Positions 1-13,245 are shown, counted from the stretch's first letter. The stretch is DNA of 64,000 bases from Moringa oleifera (GCA_021397835.1 JAJFZO010000168.1:1860001-1924000); one strand, 5' to 3'. Made by a program: numbers and translations. The notes: a model not told the origin generated them from the letters alone.

Positions 1-540
1 TTTTCATGGAAATTGTTCTTTAGCAATATTTTATTAATTATTTTTATGATAAATTAACTTTTTATAAAAATTATCATGATATATTTTTATTTAAATTTAA
101 ATTTTTTTCCTACAAAAAAATTTTGTGAAAACTTTATTTTTATTTTTTATTTTAAAAAATATATAATATAATAATAATTAAATTTTCAATAAAATTTTTA
201 TTGGAATATCATGAGAAAAATTCTCATGAAATTAAATTTTGTGAGAAAATTTGCACTTTCACAAAAAGAATATTAAAGGTAAGACTTTGTAAGAATTTTT
301 TCTAGAGTCATAAATGTTCATGGAAATTCTTCAAATTCCTATGAAATATTTTTGTGGGAAAAAGTTAAATTTTTTATAGTGTTGTACCAATTTCTTAATC
401 TGAAACTAATTATCTAAGTTTTCATTGTTTGCTTCTATTCATCAATTTCCAAATTTCCTTAGCAAAAAAATTAAATATCTACGCATAGTATTTAAATTAT
501 GGGATTATTCTAAAATGATTAAGAAGATAAACTCTAACAA
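1..540. repeat. Diverged repeat block, copy A (contains a CACTA-like right end)
   Basis: AT-rich block whose second copy lies at about 3120-3563. Both copies contain a terminus ending in TAGTG (position 381 here, 3403 in copy B), followed by the shared flank TTGTACCAA and about 160 further bases of recognisable similarity. The terminus matches a CACTA-type end read outwards. No coding capacity is seen. The block may begin before the window. Confidence 0.5.
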
Positions 541-552
541 TAATATAAAGAT

Positions 553-860
553 CACTATAAAAAAATAAATTTTTAATGATGCAATAGATGACAGATTTAT
601 AAAAACCATCATTAGAAATCTTTAAAATGAAAGATCGATGAGAAAATGATCAATTTCTCATCGGTTAATGAAAAACCAGTAAGAAAAGGCGAAAAGGTGA
701 CCAATTCCTTATCGATTAGCTAGCCATCAATGAGAAATTTATAATTTGATGACCATTATCTCATTGGTTTGATTGTGACTGACAAGAAATCGATCTTCTT
801 GTGACCAACAAAAGATGCTTTTATAAAAGAGTTAGTGAACTCTTTTTGTTTCAACAACAA
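553..860 (+). mobile_element. CACTA-like terminus with subterminal repeats
   Basis: Begins with CACTATAAAAAAATAAATT at 553 and is followed by several imperfect direct and inverted copies of a short motif of the type 'TTTCTCATCGGTT' (about 650-780). Terminal CACTA plus arrays of subterminal repeats is the usual architecture of En/Spm elements. The matching right end was not located, so element limits are uncertain. Confidence 0.35.
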
Positions 861-2640
861 CCCTATGGATCTTCTTTCACTTCTTCTCCTTTGGTTTTTT
901 TTCTTGGCAACCTTCCCTGCCACCCACATCTGTTCAGCTGACTAACCCCATCGCCTATAGCTGTCCAGCCAGGTAGCCCCACCATCACATCTATCTAAGT
1001 GGCGCCTTAGGTATTTCCCTTTCTTTCTTGTCAAACCATCTACTTGATTTCTTTTCTTTCTTGATTTCATTTAGCTTCTAACTTCTATTATCGTCTTTAG
1101 TGTTTGTCTTTTATATTCCTGACATGCAATTATGAGACTCAAGAATGTGTTCAAAGTTTGTTTTTCATCTGAATCTTATTATTTTATAACCTGTGAAAAT
1201 ATAAAGATTTGTTCAAATCAACTTTCAAACCCTACTTCTAGCAACATTAAAAATGTTGCAGCTAATGTAGTCTTAATTTGAAGGTAGCCTTTTATTTGGA
1301 TTGAGCTGAATTTGGATCTTTTCACTAAGTAATAAAGATAGATTTTGGTAAAAAGACTTGATTAATGTAGACGGGTATTCTAAACATAATCATATGTGCT
1401 GAATGGAGAAGATAATGAAAAAGAGCTACGATATTAGGTTGTTAAAATGACATTGGGGAGTTTGTACGACTATTTCCTATCTTATTTCTCTATGACTTGC
1501 TTCTGCAGATAGGCATGGAGATTTAACTAGTCATTAAGCTTTAATTGTGTTAAGAGTTTGAATAAATGGACAGGTAATTGTTATAGTTTTTCATTTGAGC
1601 CCATGTTATTATTTTACAAAGCCATAAAACTATGATCAGTTTCTCTCTTAAACTTATTGCTAATAAGCACATGTGTGATAATAGTAAAAATGTGATATTT
1701 CTTTTAAAAAATTCACTTGTGTGAGTACAGAATGTGTCTTGGTTCGTAATGGTTTTGGAGATCATCATGTGAGAGGAATGATATTGGTTGCAAAATATGA
1801 TAAATAGGATAATGTTCCTTATCATAAATTTTGTTTATGCATGTAGATTTCAATAATCGAATTTGTTAGATCTGTGATATGTCTTCTGTCAATTATATGT
1901 TTTCATTTGTAAACAATTATAACCTTATTCTGTAGCACTTGTTTATAGATTTTGGGTCTGAAAAGGGCAAATAGCTTGGAATTTGATGCCCAAACAGCTA
2001 ATAATGTTGCAATTTTTATGCAAAAAGTATGCATCTATAGTTATGTCACTTTTTTCTTCATATATATTTGCTATGTTAAGCCTAATTATCCTTAACTATC
2101 CAATGCAAGGTTTAAGAACACATATGGAAAGCACCATAAGGCTAGGATCTCGTAGAATATTATTGAACACCCTTGATTGTATTAGTTCAAAATTGCATGC
2201 TATATATCTAGTACTATATTTGGTTTTTAGAAATTCATGAAGCATGATTTCTGTCATGTACAAGTTAAAAATTCATTTGCATATCATCTTTTGATAGATA
2301 CTTGAGTCATAAATGTGGATCTTAGGTGGAAAATAATATATAACCATTTTTTGTTTTTACTCATATGTGTGTGTTTGTGTGTGTGTATATATATACATAC
2401 TTATACATACACGCTTATGGATAAAGCTTGTTCTCATGTGATGTGTTAGTCTTAATATTATACTCTAAAACATATAAATAGGGAATTTAATTAAGAAGAT
2501 AAAGATTTCTACGAAAATCATTAAGTGCGTCACCCTGTTTTGCTTTTGCTGGTAATGCCATTAGATGTCAAGTTAAGAAATAATTACAGGTGTTGACGTG
2601 TATATGCATATTAAAAAGATGTTGGTATAATTTGGCTCCT
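860..2640. other. Intergenic DNA without a recognised gene
   Basis: Moderately AT-rich DNA. Short open frames such as 1983-2240 show no family motif. A TG/TA simple repeat lies at about 2367-2397. No RNA gene or promoter can be supported here. Confidence 0.5.
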
Positions 2641-2649
2641 TTTTAGGGG

Positions 2650-2775
2650 GACGTATTATTTTTTTAGATTAAAAAAAGATGCCACTACATACATTTGTTT
2701 ATCTTAAAAAAATATAGTGGTATCTTTTTTTTTTTAATTAAAAAAGTAACATGTAGTGGCATCTTCAATTTGAGG
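2650..2775. repeat. Foldback (inverted-repeat) element
   Basis: AGATGCCACTACAT at 2677-2690 is exactly reverse-complemented by ATGTAGTGGCATCT at 2751-2764, with T- and A-rich tracts beside the arms. A third imperfect arm (TATAGTGGTATCT) sits in the loop. This could be a small foldback MITE remnant or a chance hairpin in AT-rich DNA. Confidence 0.5.
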
Positions 2776-3119
2776 CTGCTTTATGATGTGAGTGAGTCTA
2801 ATAAATTGCAACCTAAATTAATTAATGGTATGCTTGCTTAGTGATTCATACTTGTTAAGTGCAATAATGTGCACCATGTGGATGAACAACATGGGAATAG
2901 ATATGAGGTTACTTCTAATTTTAAGTTCAAGAAAAAAAGAGATCATTTTAAGGTTCTTTTTTTAAACCAGATATGGCATGATATTTAACCTTGTCTGATT
3001 GTATCTTGTAAGTTAACCTAGAGATAATTGAAACTTTGGAAAAAGTTTGCTTAATATATGTTTGGAATGGTAAAAGTGGAAAACAAATTAATAGAGGTAG
3101 ATTATTCACTAAAAGTTTT

Positions 3120-3563
3120 CCATGTGGGATTCATGGGAACCTTTCTATATTGTTACAGACATCGCCTTTTAATAATGTTTTATTAATTATTTTTATAATA
3201 AATTAATATTTCAAAAAAATAATTTCACATAATTTTAATTTAAAAAGCAAATTTTTTATGAAATTTTTTTGAGAATTTTATTTTATTATTTATTATTTAA
3301 ATATATATAATAATACTTAAATTTTCAACAGAATTTTCTTAGAATATTCATGAGAAAAACTTTTGCGGAATTAAGTGAAAAAAATCTATAATTTCTGGTA
3401 GTGTTGTACCAACCCTCTTAATCCCAAAATTAATTACCTAAGCTTTCTTCTTCCCTAGCACTCATCAATTTCTTAAATTTTTTTAATGAAAAAATTAGAT
3501 ATTTATGCATAGTATTTTTAAATTATTAAATTATTCTAAAATAATTAAGAAGACAAACTCCAA
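3120..3563. repeat. Diverged repeat block, copy B
   Basis: Second copy of the block at 1-540, with the same order of segments. The TAGTG terminus ends at 3403, then TTGTACCAA, then the flank ending in AAGACAAACTCCAAC. Indels and many substitutions show that the duplication is old. Confidence 0.5.
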
Positions 3564-6100
3564 CATGTTATAAAAATGAACTGTTTGTGGGAAGGAAAGG
3601 ATGAATGAAACTGTACTGTGATCTTGGACAATTACCTGTATTATTACTTGAAACACATTGCATTTCCATTCTCTTAAATATTTCATATTATTATCTAAAA
3701 TTTGTATATTGATATAAATAATTTAGTGATTCAAAATTAAAATTAAATATAAAAAGGCCCTAAACTAATCCTGCTTTTTAATTTAAATCTTCATATATTT
3801 TATTAAATCAGTAATACATCTAATCTTTTAATTTGATCTAAATTAATCTTTTCTCAAATCAATTATAAAAAAATAATATGTTTTTATTAAAATACTTCAA
3901 AAATAATTCAAATAAATTATGTACTATTATTTTTAATTAATAATTTAAACTTAAATAATTTTGGACACACAAATTATGTTTTTATGAATTATCAAAATTT
4001 TGATAGTATAGTTTTTCTAAATATTTTAATGATAAAATAAATTTTAAATTTTTTTTCACAAATATATATTTGCATCTCTATAAAATTTTAAGTTAAAATT
4101 TATTACACAAGATTTTTAATTTGAATATCTTAAATTATTAAATATTTAAATAATTTTTAAATTAAATAAAATTCAAAAAATTATATATTCCATTGATGTA
4201 AATGATATTTAGAAGTATAAAATAAAAAAAATGGGTATAATTTAGAGTTGTTTTATACTACTACTTTAAAATTAACTAATTGTGAATCACGTGATTTTAA
4301 ATTATATTAAAATATAAATTTGATATTCGTTTAGATATAAATATATTTTGTCAATTTCAAACACTATGCAAAAGCAAGATATTCTTATGAAAAACATTGA
4401 GATAACATCAAGATAATAAAAAAAAGAAAATTAAGAATTTCTTATTCTAGAGAAATATAAATGGTTCATAATGAATGCTTATAAAAAAGATTTTGAAATT
4501 ATTTTAAATTATTTAAATGGTGTTTTGAATTTCAAAATTTATAAAAAAAGAATTATTTGAATATATATATACATACCCATCTATATCTTATATAAAAAAA
4601 GGATGTGATTTATAATTAATGTGTTGATATTGATTGAGATATAGATGTATGTTTTATTAATTTCAAGATTTATAAATAAAAAAATAATATTTTGATGAAA
4701 CCTTTGGGAATAACACTTAATAATAGAAATTTTATATGATAAAAAAGACTGAGTGGTTGATAATGACATCGGAAAGAAGACATGATTTCAAATTATCATG
4801 AATTGTAAATCTGACATATAATTATAAAATGTATTTTGTTAATTAAAGAATATTAAAATAATTAAATAATTTAAATATATCTATCAAAAAGAAAATTTGA
4901 ATGGTTAATCTATTAAAAAAAACAAGATTTAAAATTAACTTGAAATGTAAAGTTAATATTAATGAAATCTTTTTATTAATTTAAAAAATAATAAATACAA
5001 ATAAAAGATAGGAGATATTCTGATTAAAAAAAAAAAACAAAAGGTGTTAGAATTTCATTATAACAGAGAGTTTTGATAATGGTTCTCTTTGGTATAGTTG
5101 GAAATGTTATTTGGCTAGATCCAGTTTAGCTTTTTTTTAATCAATTTTTTAAAATAAATAATAATAATATTTTTAAAAAATATTTTGTCTTCTCATAAAT
5201 GAAAAGTAATATCTAATATAAATTAAAGGTTACACAAAAATTTCAAAATAAACTTAAATCTCAAAATAAATAAAATAAAAAATGATAACTGTTTTAATTA
5301 ATCTTTAAAACAGTTAATTAATTGCCAAAAATTCAGGAAACAAGATTCTTAACGCAAAGTAACAGAGAAAGCAATTGCTTAAATGAGATGAAAGTCGCTT
5401 TAAGGAGCGATTAATTATAATTAGCGAAAGACTTTTCCATTAATTGATTGCCTTAAAAGAGAATAAATTTGAAGAATCTAAACTGTATATATAAAGTAAA
5501 GAAGAAAGCAGAAAAAATAGTAGCTAAGAAATTTTCTTACTTTTTATTTTAAGTGATCGGCTTCTCATTTTATACTTTTTCTAGTCTTTATAATTTATTT
5601 GCTGCAACTGTTATGCCAGAATTTTTGTCTTAATAGATGAATTTATTTTTTTTTCCAAAGAGATGAGTTCTTTTGTTTTTATGACAATTATGAAAGAGAT
5701 AAAATTTAAGAATTGTATTTTTGTTTTATTATTTGAAGTTTTCCTTATCAATTCTTCTCATGGACCGAGCATCTTCATATCTTGATTCAATTAAGATTTA
5801 ATATTTATTTGAACATTAAACCTGAATCAATGCTATTAATAATTCAGTTCAAAAGAATTTTAATCCAAATCAAATTAAAAAAAAATTAAAACCCAATCAA
5901 TGGAGATGAAAGGTTGAGTTAGATTTGATCAAAAGGAATCAAATGGTTACTCACGCTGATTGAAAGTGACCACATGTAGCAAATTACCTGTCAGCTCAGT
6001 TGTGCAACTTCAGTTTATCAGAAACAACAATGGGATGAGCTGAATCCTGTGGCTAGCGGTAGTTGTGGTTTAGCCATCCGAATAATTGAAGAGGAAAGAG
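3564..6100. other. AT-rich intergenic DNA upstream of BBE-A
   Basis: Very AT-rich with many A/T runs. No coding frame, RNA gene or transposon domain is recognised. Confidence 0.5.
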
Positions 6101-6146
6101 ACATGGAAGATATAGACATCTATAGTTTTGGACTTTAGGGGGTTAA

Positions 6147-6153
6147 TATAAAA
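6147..6153 (+). promoter_or_regulatory. Candidate TATA box of BBE-A
   Basis: TATAAAA lies 232 bases upstream of the BBE-A start codon. If used, transcription would start near 6180, giving a leader of about 200 nt with a possible 18-codon upstream frame starting at 6255. No better TATA box is seen nearer the ATG. This is inference only. Confidence 0.35.
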
Positions 6154-6384
6154 GATGAATTGAAATTGCTAGCCACTGACCACACCATTGAGGATAATTG
6201 ACAGGTGCCACAGAAGACCAATTAGAAACAGGCAAAGCATTAACCCCATAATAAAATGAGATTGAGAAATTTTTGCCAAAGCAGACGGTCGAGTGACGGC
6301 CACAACTCCTGAAATAAAATTTCCATAGGTGCCTGAAGCACCAATATTAAAGGGAACTTCGAAGATCTTCTCATCCTCACAGCA

Positions 6385-8055
6385 ATGATGGAAAAAAGGA
6401 ATGCTTCGAGCTTTTCTGTGCCTCTTCTCCTTGTTTTTGTTCTCATCTTCCCGTTTACATGGTCAAGTTCAGCTCAGACCCACCAAGACTTCCTCCGATG
6501 CCTTTCGCTTCACTGTCGGAACTCCGACTCCTTTTCTGAAGTCATTTATACTCAAAACGATTCTTCATATTTATCTCTCTTGGATTTCTCTGCGCAAAAC
6601 CCGAGGTTCTCTACTCCCGAAACGCCGAAACCTTTAGTCATTGTGACACCACTGGAAGTATACCACATTCAAGCAACAATCAATTGTTCCAGGGGACATG
6701 GCCTGCAGATCAGAACTCGAAGCGGTGGTCATGACTACGAGGGCCTTTCTTTTGTGTCTGATGTCCCGTTTGTCATTATTGATCTGATACATCTTCGAGC
6801 AATCAGTGTTGATGTAGAAAGCAAAACTGCTTGGGTTCAAGCCGGTTCTACCCTTGGCGAGCTGTATTATGGAATTGCTGAAATTAGTCGAAATCTTGCC
6901 TTCACCGCTGGTACTTGCGCCACCGTCGGTGTTGGTGGACACATCAGTGGAGGAGGGTTTGGCATGCTATCACGAAAATATGGCCTTGCTGCAGATAACG
7001 TAATTGATGCTCTCATAGTTGACGTCGAAGGAAGAGTTCTGGACAGAGAATCCATGGGAGAGGATCTGTTTTGGGCCATTAGAGGAGGTGGAGGAGCGAG
7101 CTTTTGTGTCATTTATGCTTGGAAAGTAAAGTTAGTTCCTGTCCCATCAGTTGTGACTGTTTTCAGAGTCCGAAGGACGCTGGAGCAGAAAGCAAGCGAG
7201 CTTGTTGATCGATGGCAGCATGTTGGAAACAAGCTTCCTGAAGATCTATCTATTAGAATCTTCTTAACAAGGGCGAATTCGACACACGAGGGCAAGAGAA
7301 CAGTAGAAGCAGCTTTTGAGTCCTTGTTTCTTGGTAAAATTGATAGTCTCATTTCTCTGATGAAAGAGAGGCTCCCTGAATTGGGACTGACAAAAGAAGA
7401 CTGTATTGAAACGAGTTGGATTGAATCTGTCCTTTACTTCGCTGGATTTTCCACAGAAGATTCGTTAGATGTGTTGCTTGACAGAATTCCTCTTACGAGA
7501 TTATCATTCAAGGCAAAATCTGACTATGTGAACAAGCCTATACCAGAAATTGCATTCAGAGGCATCTGGAAGAGACTTTGCGAGGACGAGGCAGAGTTGG
7601 CCCAGTTGATCTTCACTCCTTATGGAGGAAGAATGAGTGAGATTTCAGAAACTGCAACTCCTTTCCCTCATAGAGCTGGCAACATTTACGAAATCCAGTA
7701 CTTAGTCTACTGGCGGGAAGAAGAGACTGATTCGTCCATTAAGTACATAAGTTGGATCAGAAAGCTCTTTAGTTACATGACACCTTATGTGTCAAAATCA
7801 CCCAGAACTGCATATATGAACTTGAGGGACCTTGACATAGGAGTGAATGACAAAGAGGATCCAAGCTATAGAAAAGCAAAGATTTGGGGTGTTAAATACT
7901 TCAAGAGCAACTTCAACAGGTTGGTTCGTGTAAAGACCAGGGTTGATCCTGCCAATTTCTTCAGGAACGAACAAAGCATCCCCCCTGTTCTTCACGCAAG
8001 GAGTTGGGAGCTCTACTGGAGATTCTTTGCTACCGAATATTATCGTCAACAATAA
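6385..8055 (+). CDS. BBE-A: berberine-bridge-enzyme-like FAD-linked oxidoreductase (intact, divergent active site)
   Basis: Intronless, 556 residues, full length for the plant BBE-like family (about 530-545). Residues 1-30 form a signal peptide, with likely cleavage near SSA/QT. The FAD_binding_4 domain spans about 80-218 and the C-terminal BBE domain about 478-536. Flavin attachment residues are present: His116 in RSGGHDYEG and Cys178 in GTCATVGVGGH. Cys39 and Cys101 match the family's N-terminal disulfide. The position after Cys that controls oxygen access (Cys+3) is Val181, as in oxidases. Oddities: the usual SFG after the glycine run is SFC (Cys241), GGGYG is GGGFG (Phe192), the Lys of KIQY is Glu436, and the Tyr of NYRDLD is Leu480. 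The protein also has a tail of about 20 residues after QSIPP. The substrate is unknown; secreted carbohydrate, phenolic or specialised-metabolite oxidation are all possible. The first of two adjacent ATGs (6385, 6388) was chosen. Confidence 0.93.
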   Translation: MMEKRNASSFSVPLLLVFVLIFPFTWSSSAQTHQDFLRCLSLHCRNSDSFSEVIYTQNDSSYLSLLDFSAQNPRFSTPETPKPLVIVTPLEVYHIQATINCSRGHGLQIRTRSGGHDYEGLSFVSDVPFVIIDLIHLRAISVDVESKTAWVQAGSTLGELYYGIAEISRNLAFTAGTCATVGVGGHISGGGFGMLSRKYGLAADNVIDALIVDVEGRVLDRESMGEDLFWAIRGGGGASFCVIYAWKVKLVPVPSVVTVFRVRRTLEQKASELVDRWQHVGNKLPEDLSIRIFLTRANSTHEGKRTVEAAFESLFLGKIDSLISLMKERLPELGLTKEDCIETSWIESVLYFAGFSTEDSLDVLLDRIPLTRLSFKAKSDYVNKPIPEIAFRGIWKRLCEDEAELAQLIFTPYGGRMSEISETATPFPHRAGNIYEIQYLVYWREEETDSSIKYISWIRKLFSYMTPYVSKSPRTAYMNLRDLDIGVNDKEDPSYRKAKIWGVKYFKSNFNRLVRVKTRVDPANFFRNEQSIPPVLHARSWELYWRFFATEYYRQQ

Positions 8056-11000
8056 AGCCGTTTCATATTTATTAAAGTACTGTACCAGGACGAAACAACC
8101 CCATGAAGTTGGCTTGTAGGAAAACTTTCTTTCTTCTTTCTTCTTTGCTATTTAATTAAAAATTCTAATGTTCTCAAATTGCAAATTAATTAAAAGTATT
8201 TAATGTAATTAAAATTGTAGAACAATTATCTGTTGGAATATCATTTTCATGGTGTATAGGTCTGGGCTCCACCCTGGGCTTCTTTTTGAGGCAAGTTTGC
8301 TAGATAACATTTGCTTTGTCTTTTTCTAATTTCCTCTATTTAGTCTTTTCCGACAAAAGTAGGTAACTTCGTCATTGGGTGGTAGGTAAATGTTGCGGCC
8401 TGAAATTGAGGCATTGATCCTAGACGCTTTAAGATGGAGCCATACATCCATGTGATATTCAGGATGAAAAAACCTATCAATTCACTTATGATTCCCATGT
8501 CAAACAAATCCAGGAGTCACGGGTAAAAGCACTCATAAGAATCATAATTTTATTATAAAAATAAAAATAAATATTACAAAAACTTTAAATCATATCTGTT
8601 TTTCTATTTTGTACATCAATTTTTTTTTTTATAAATTATATTTTTATTTTTGATTAAATTTAATTTAAATTTTATAAAAATAAAAAATAAAAATTATATA
8701 AATTAAAATTTTAATTAAAAATATTCAAATTAAAGATATTTCTAATAAATTTTGATTTACAATTTTACACAAATATATAAAAATATTTTCAACTACCATT
8801 ATATAAAATTTTAATATTTTTTAATAATAAATATATTATTTTTAAAAATTATGTTATTAAAAATTTTAAAAATTATTAAAAATAATTTTTTAATATAAAA
8901 AATTATTCAAATTTAATAGATGAACTCAAAATAGAATGTAAACTTATTAGAATCATTTCTTAGACATCTCAACAACGAAATACTCTTAATTTTTTACAAT
9001 TATTTGATTTAAAATTTAATTTAAACTAAATTAAAATTAAATTTATAATTAATTTGATCGACATAATAAAATTTAAATTTTAAAAAAACTTTCATTTTTT
9101 TATTTACTCTAAAATTAAAGATCCATAAATATTAAAAAAAATAAAGTGATTGCTTATAAATAAATATTGAAAAAAATTTATTAATATTTTTTCCTTAAAA
9201 CATAGTTTTTTTTTCATAATAACGATTTTTTATTTAAAGATTGATGTGATATGAAGCTTAAAAGAATTTAGTTGATCTTAGCTTGCACGATCTATGAAGT
9301 TGATATTTTTTTGCTAAAGTTGATTAATATGGCAAAAAATTGACTACCTCTCTAATTTAAAATGGGCAAGTGTCAAGTCATCTCTAGAAGATAAGTAATC
9401 CTTGCATTGGTTTGCTAGCTCCTTAAGTCCGTACCATAGAAATGAAATTATTGAAAAAAAAAACAATATTAAAAAAGGTCTTAAGTAAGCTTTAAATATA
9501 AACTATTTATATAGTTACTGTATATATGGAAATTTTTATTAACTTGATCGTTGAAGGCTATTCTGATGACTCAATAGCTTCTTTGTTTTCTTTTTATAAA
9601 TTTTTATTTTCTTATCAAATCACTCAAGATCTACCTTATCTGTGTTTTTTTCACTCTTACATAGCAAGTTTGATTTTAAAAGCATTAAATTTAACAATAG
9701 AAGAAACAATATTTATACAAATAAAACACAACTAGATAGTTAAATCATGTACTTAGATTAATAAGATAGTTAGAAATTTAGGAGATTAATTAACTATATA
9801 AATAAAGCAAATATAAAGAGATTGACAAACTTAATTATCAAGATATTTAGGATCTTAAATATAGATACATTGTCATTCTTTCTTTAATTCATATAAATTC
9901 ATGCATTATAATACATGAGTAAGGAAGAGGACACCCATGAGACTAAAGAAGCTTATCGATGTTTTATGAGTTTATTTTGAGGATACCACACATTTCTAAT
10001 TATGTTAATCTCCCAAATACTTAAAGCTTGAAAAATGTTATAAGTTATGATAAATAAAAAGGAAAAGAAATGAAAAGAATAAATCCTGCAAATAAAGAAA
10101 GTAGACAGTAAATAAGATATATTGAATGAAATATACTAATAGTTAGCCATGTATCTATCCTTCGTAGTACCAGTTAGATTTTAAAGGACCATGTCTAATA
10201 TATCTAGATAATGCATAACGGTGCAATAGTTATGGTAGGCAATAAAGGTCTATTAGCATGAGAACAATCATGATATATAGCTTAATAACTTCGTATCAAG
10301 GTGTATGGTTAGATTACTTTCTCTGTTATACACACGAAGATATCAATAGAAATGATGTAAGCGCCAAAGATACCTATTTTTAAAGCACATTTTCATACTT
10401 ATTTTACTTGTAAATCATGTAAATATTGTCTTTTTTCCCCTTAATTTCATATAAATCCTCATTTCTGGAGATTCAAGAGTAAATTATACCTAATTGTGGA
10501 AATTGTTTATTTTCATATCTAAAAACCATGCGGGGAACAAAAAGTTACATTTGAAGCCAAATAAGGAAATATTTATTTCATATTTGGAGCTACAAGACTT
10601 GCCTTAAGTAGTACTTGCAATATTTGGAACTATGAAGTTACGTTAAATGAAGCAGAGTAGTTTAACAATAAAGTCTACTTAAAGCTCCGTTTCTTTTAAA
10701 GTTTCAAATTGTCCATGTTAACTTGTCTTATTTGGAGAGAATCGATCCTCATGAAGGACCCCCTAAATAATGGGAGTCAAGGTGCCTCTGGATCTTAGTT
10801 TGATTGAATGAACCAAATCCATTTTTTTTTCATGTTTACTCGACAATGAAGGCATGAAAAAATCAACTATGCAAATGTGGAAGGTTAATCAAGGTTGGCT
10901 TAGTCCATTCAAGAGTTAGATTTGAGAGAGAAATCATGGTTGCAAATTCAAATTTAAATGGACACTAAGGATTGGTTGAATTCTCCATGAAATCTCCATT

Positions 11001-12630
11001 AATTGGTGATTTTTGCAAGCATAGAAAAAAAAAAGCAACAAAGGTTGGCTTGATCTCCTTGCTCTTAATTAATTTATTGCTTTTGGCATAAAAGGCGAGA
11101 ACAACAAAAACTAATTAGAAGTATGATTTTAGAGATTAGATAGCTTAAACCATGTGATCGAATCCTTTAATTCATGTAATTGGCATTAAAGGCCATTAAA
11201 CCTTTAACTTTGTTGAACTCTCCCCTCTCTTTTATAAACAATTAGCCATTCTCTCATTTGGAATAATCTTTTCCTAGTTCTTCATTTAGTTCTTAGTTTA
11301 GGTTTATTCTCTCTAGCTTTGGTATAAGACTTTCTTTTACATGCCTTTTACTCTTAAAATTTTGTCCTACTTCTTGCTCTTCTTTGCTAAGAGAAGCATC
11401 CATAGTGGAAATGCTATCAGTGAGTTTATTTCTAGTAGTAGTTTTTTCTTTGGAAGCCAATCAAAGCGTATTGCCTTCTCAAGTTGCAATGCATCTACTT
11501 TCAAGTTCTTATTTAAATTTGTTTTTACTTGTTTTTTGCATACTTGCTCTTTAATCGTTTGTTTTGTGTTTATGTTCTTATTGACTTAATTATTTTAATT
11601 GTTAGCTTAATTAGATTTTTATTTTCAACCCATTTATTTATTTTTTACTTGCTTATTTACTAGATATTTATTATACCTTATTTTTAATTATAAGCATGAA
11701 TAGCTAAACAGTCAATTACGGTTTCTAGTCTAACCTTGTCTCATGGACCCTTGGTCAATTTTAGATACTTTTCATTAGGTTAATAATGATTAAGATATTA
11801 TAATTTATGCTTAAAGAACTTAATTCTATTGTTACAACAAGATTACTCTAATTAGGTTTAGGTGGATGGAAAGATACGTTGATGATGTTTATGTGACACT
11901 AGAGAGGCGTTTGAGGTTTGGAGACTTAGATCACCTCTAGTATACTTCTTACATAAGTACTTCAAATGATTGTTACCCAGTGAGGAGGCAGTTAAGATTT
12001 AGTTGACTTACCAAGAAGTACTTAAAAAGAACTTAGGTAAAATGAATTAGAAAGCATGAGGAAACTTAGCTTTTTAATATTGATAATAATTGGAATAAAA
12101 ACTCAAAACAATAGAATTTGCTTAGAATAATGTGCAAAACTAGTATCTACCTAAAGTCCATCAAGAATCACTGCTCGTGGAATGTGAAAACCCCTCACTT
12201 ATAAATATAATACTTACAGCTTGTGTACTTATGACAATGTAGACAATAATTACCATCCTCCATAATCACAATTTAGGCATATATTGGATATTTATGATTT
12301 TTGAGGGCATAGTCATAATTAGAGATAGCATCTTAGAAAGCATGCTTAAGGCATCATCTCATGAGCCAATTCTTAACTAGTTCATCACATGGAATTTAAA
12401 GCAAAGATTTTATCTAAAATTATTTGAAAATGTTAGGTTGATATTGACTAAGATGTACTAGTATTTTCTTAATTTTCATATCTATGAAAAAGATAGGATG
12501 TTATGGTAAAACACTTTCAGAATTCTCTTAAACAATGAAGTTAATAACATTATTTCAATTGGAAAACATATTTAATTGGTCAAAAAGTGCATAAAAAGAA
12601 ACAAACATATAGAATAGTTCTAACTCAAGT
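8056..12630. other. Intergenic DNA between BBE-A and the repeat-rich zone
   Basis: The first part (about 8500-9300) is extremely AT-rich. Around 11220-11330 a pyrimidine-rich stretch with TTTATAAACAA resembles an LTR promoter, but no second LTR was found. Short frames at 9526 and 11341 have no family features. No gene is supported. Confidence 0.45.
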
Positions 12631-12639
12631 GCATCAAAA

Positions 12640-13245
12640 AAGTCAAATTTAAAAGGTCTAAAGTGTCAAAGATTTGATAAAGTTGAAGTTGAGTTTTAAT
12701 GGTCTCAAGGCGCAAAAGATCTTTAATGACTAAAGTAAGGTATGGAACATTTAGAGATCTAACAAAACTATGACGTAAAAGATTTAGAGGACTTAAAGGC
12801 TTTAGATATGGAAAATTAAAGGCCTAAAGCATGGAAGACTTATAAAATTGTTAGGAGACTTTAATGTTTAAGTTAATTTTTTTGTTCTCAAATAGTTCAT
12901 CCAATAAAGAAAATGAGAGATGCGTGTCTGTTTTATCGGGTTGAAATAATGGATAAGCATCATAAAAGTGTTATTATCGATTTGCACGTGTTGACTTCAA
13001 GATCTTATTGACTTTTCAATATTAGTTGCCGGACTCTAGAAGGATAAGCCTTAAAGAAGGCCAAATTAGCCTTAAAGAAGGCCAAATTAGCCATGTCTTC
13101 ATTCAGAAATTAACTTGACAAATTGAGATACATGTTTGTGGTTAAGCTAACTACATGGATTTTAATTAATTACTTGGTTTAACTTGCTTTGACCTAATGT
13201 GTTGTGTTTTGATTGGTTGAGAAGGTTGATTTTTATATGATATAC
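12640..13245. repeat. Diverged direct repeat, copy 1
   Basis: Contains many short copies of motifs such as AAAGGCCTAAAGCATGGAAG, followed by a block ending in TTGATTACTTG-like sequence. The same order recurs, strongly diverged, at about 15040-15620. A 21-bp unit (CCTTAAAGAAGGCCAAATTAG) is repeated exactly twice in tandem near 13050-13090. The pair could be old LTRs about 2.4 kb apart, but no primer site or coding domain lies between them. Confidence 0.35.
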
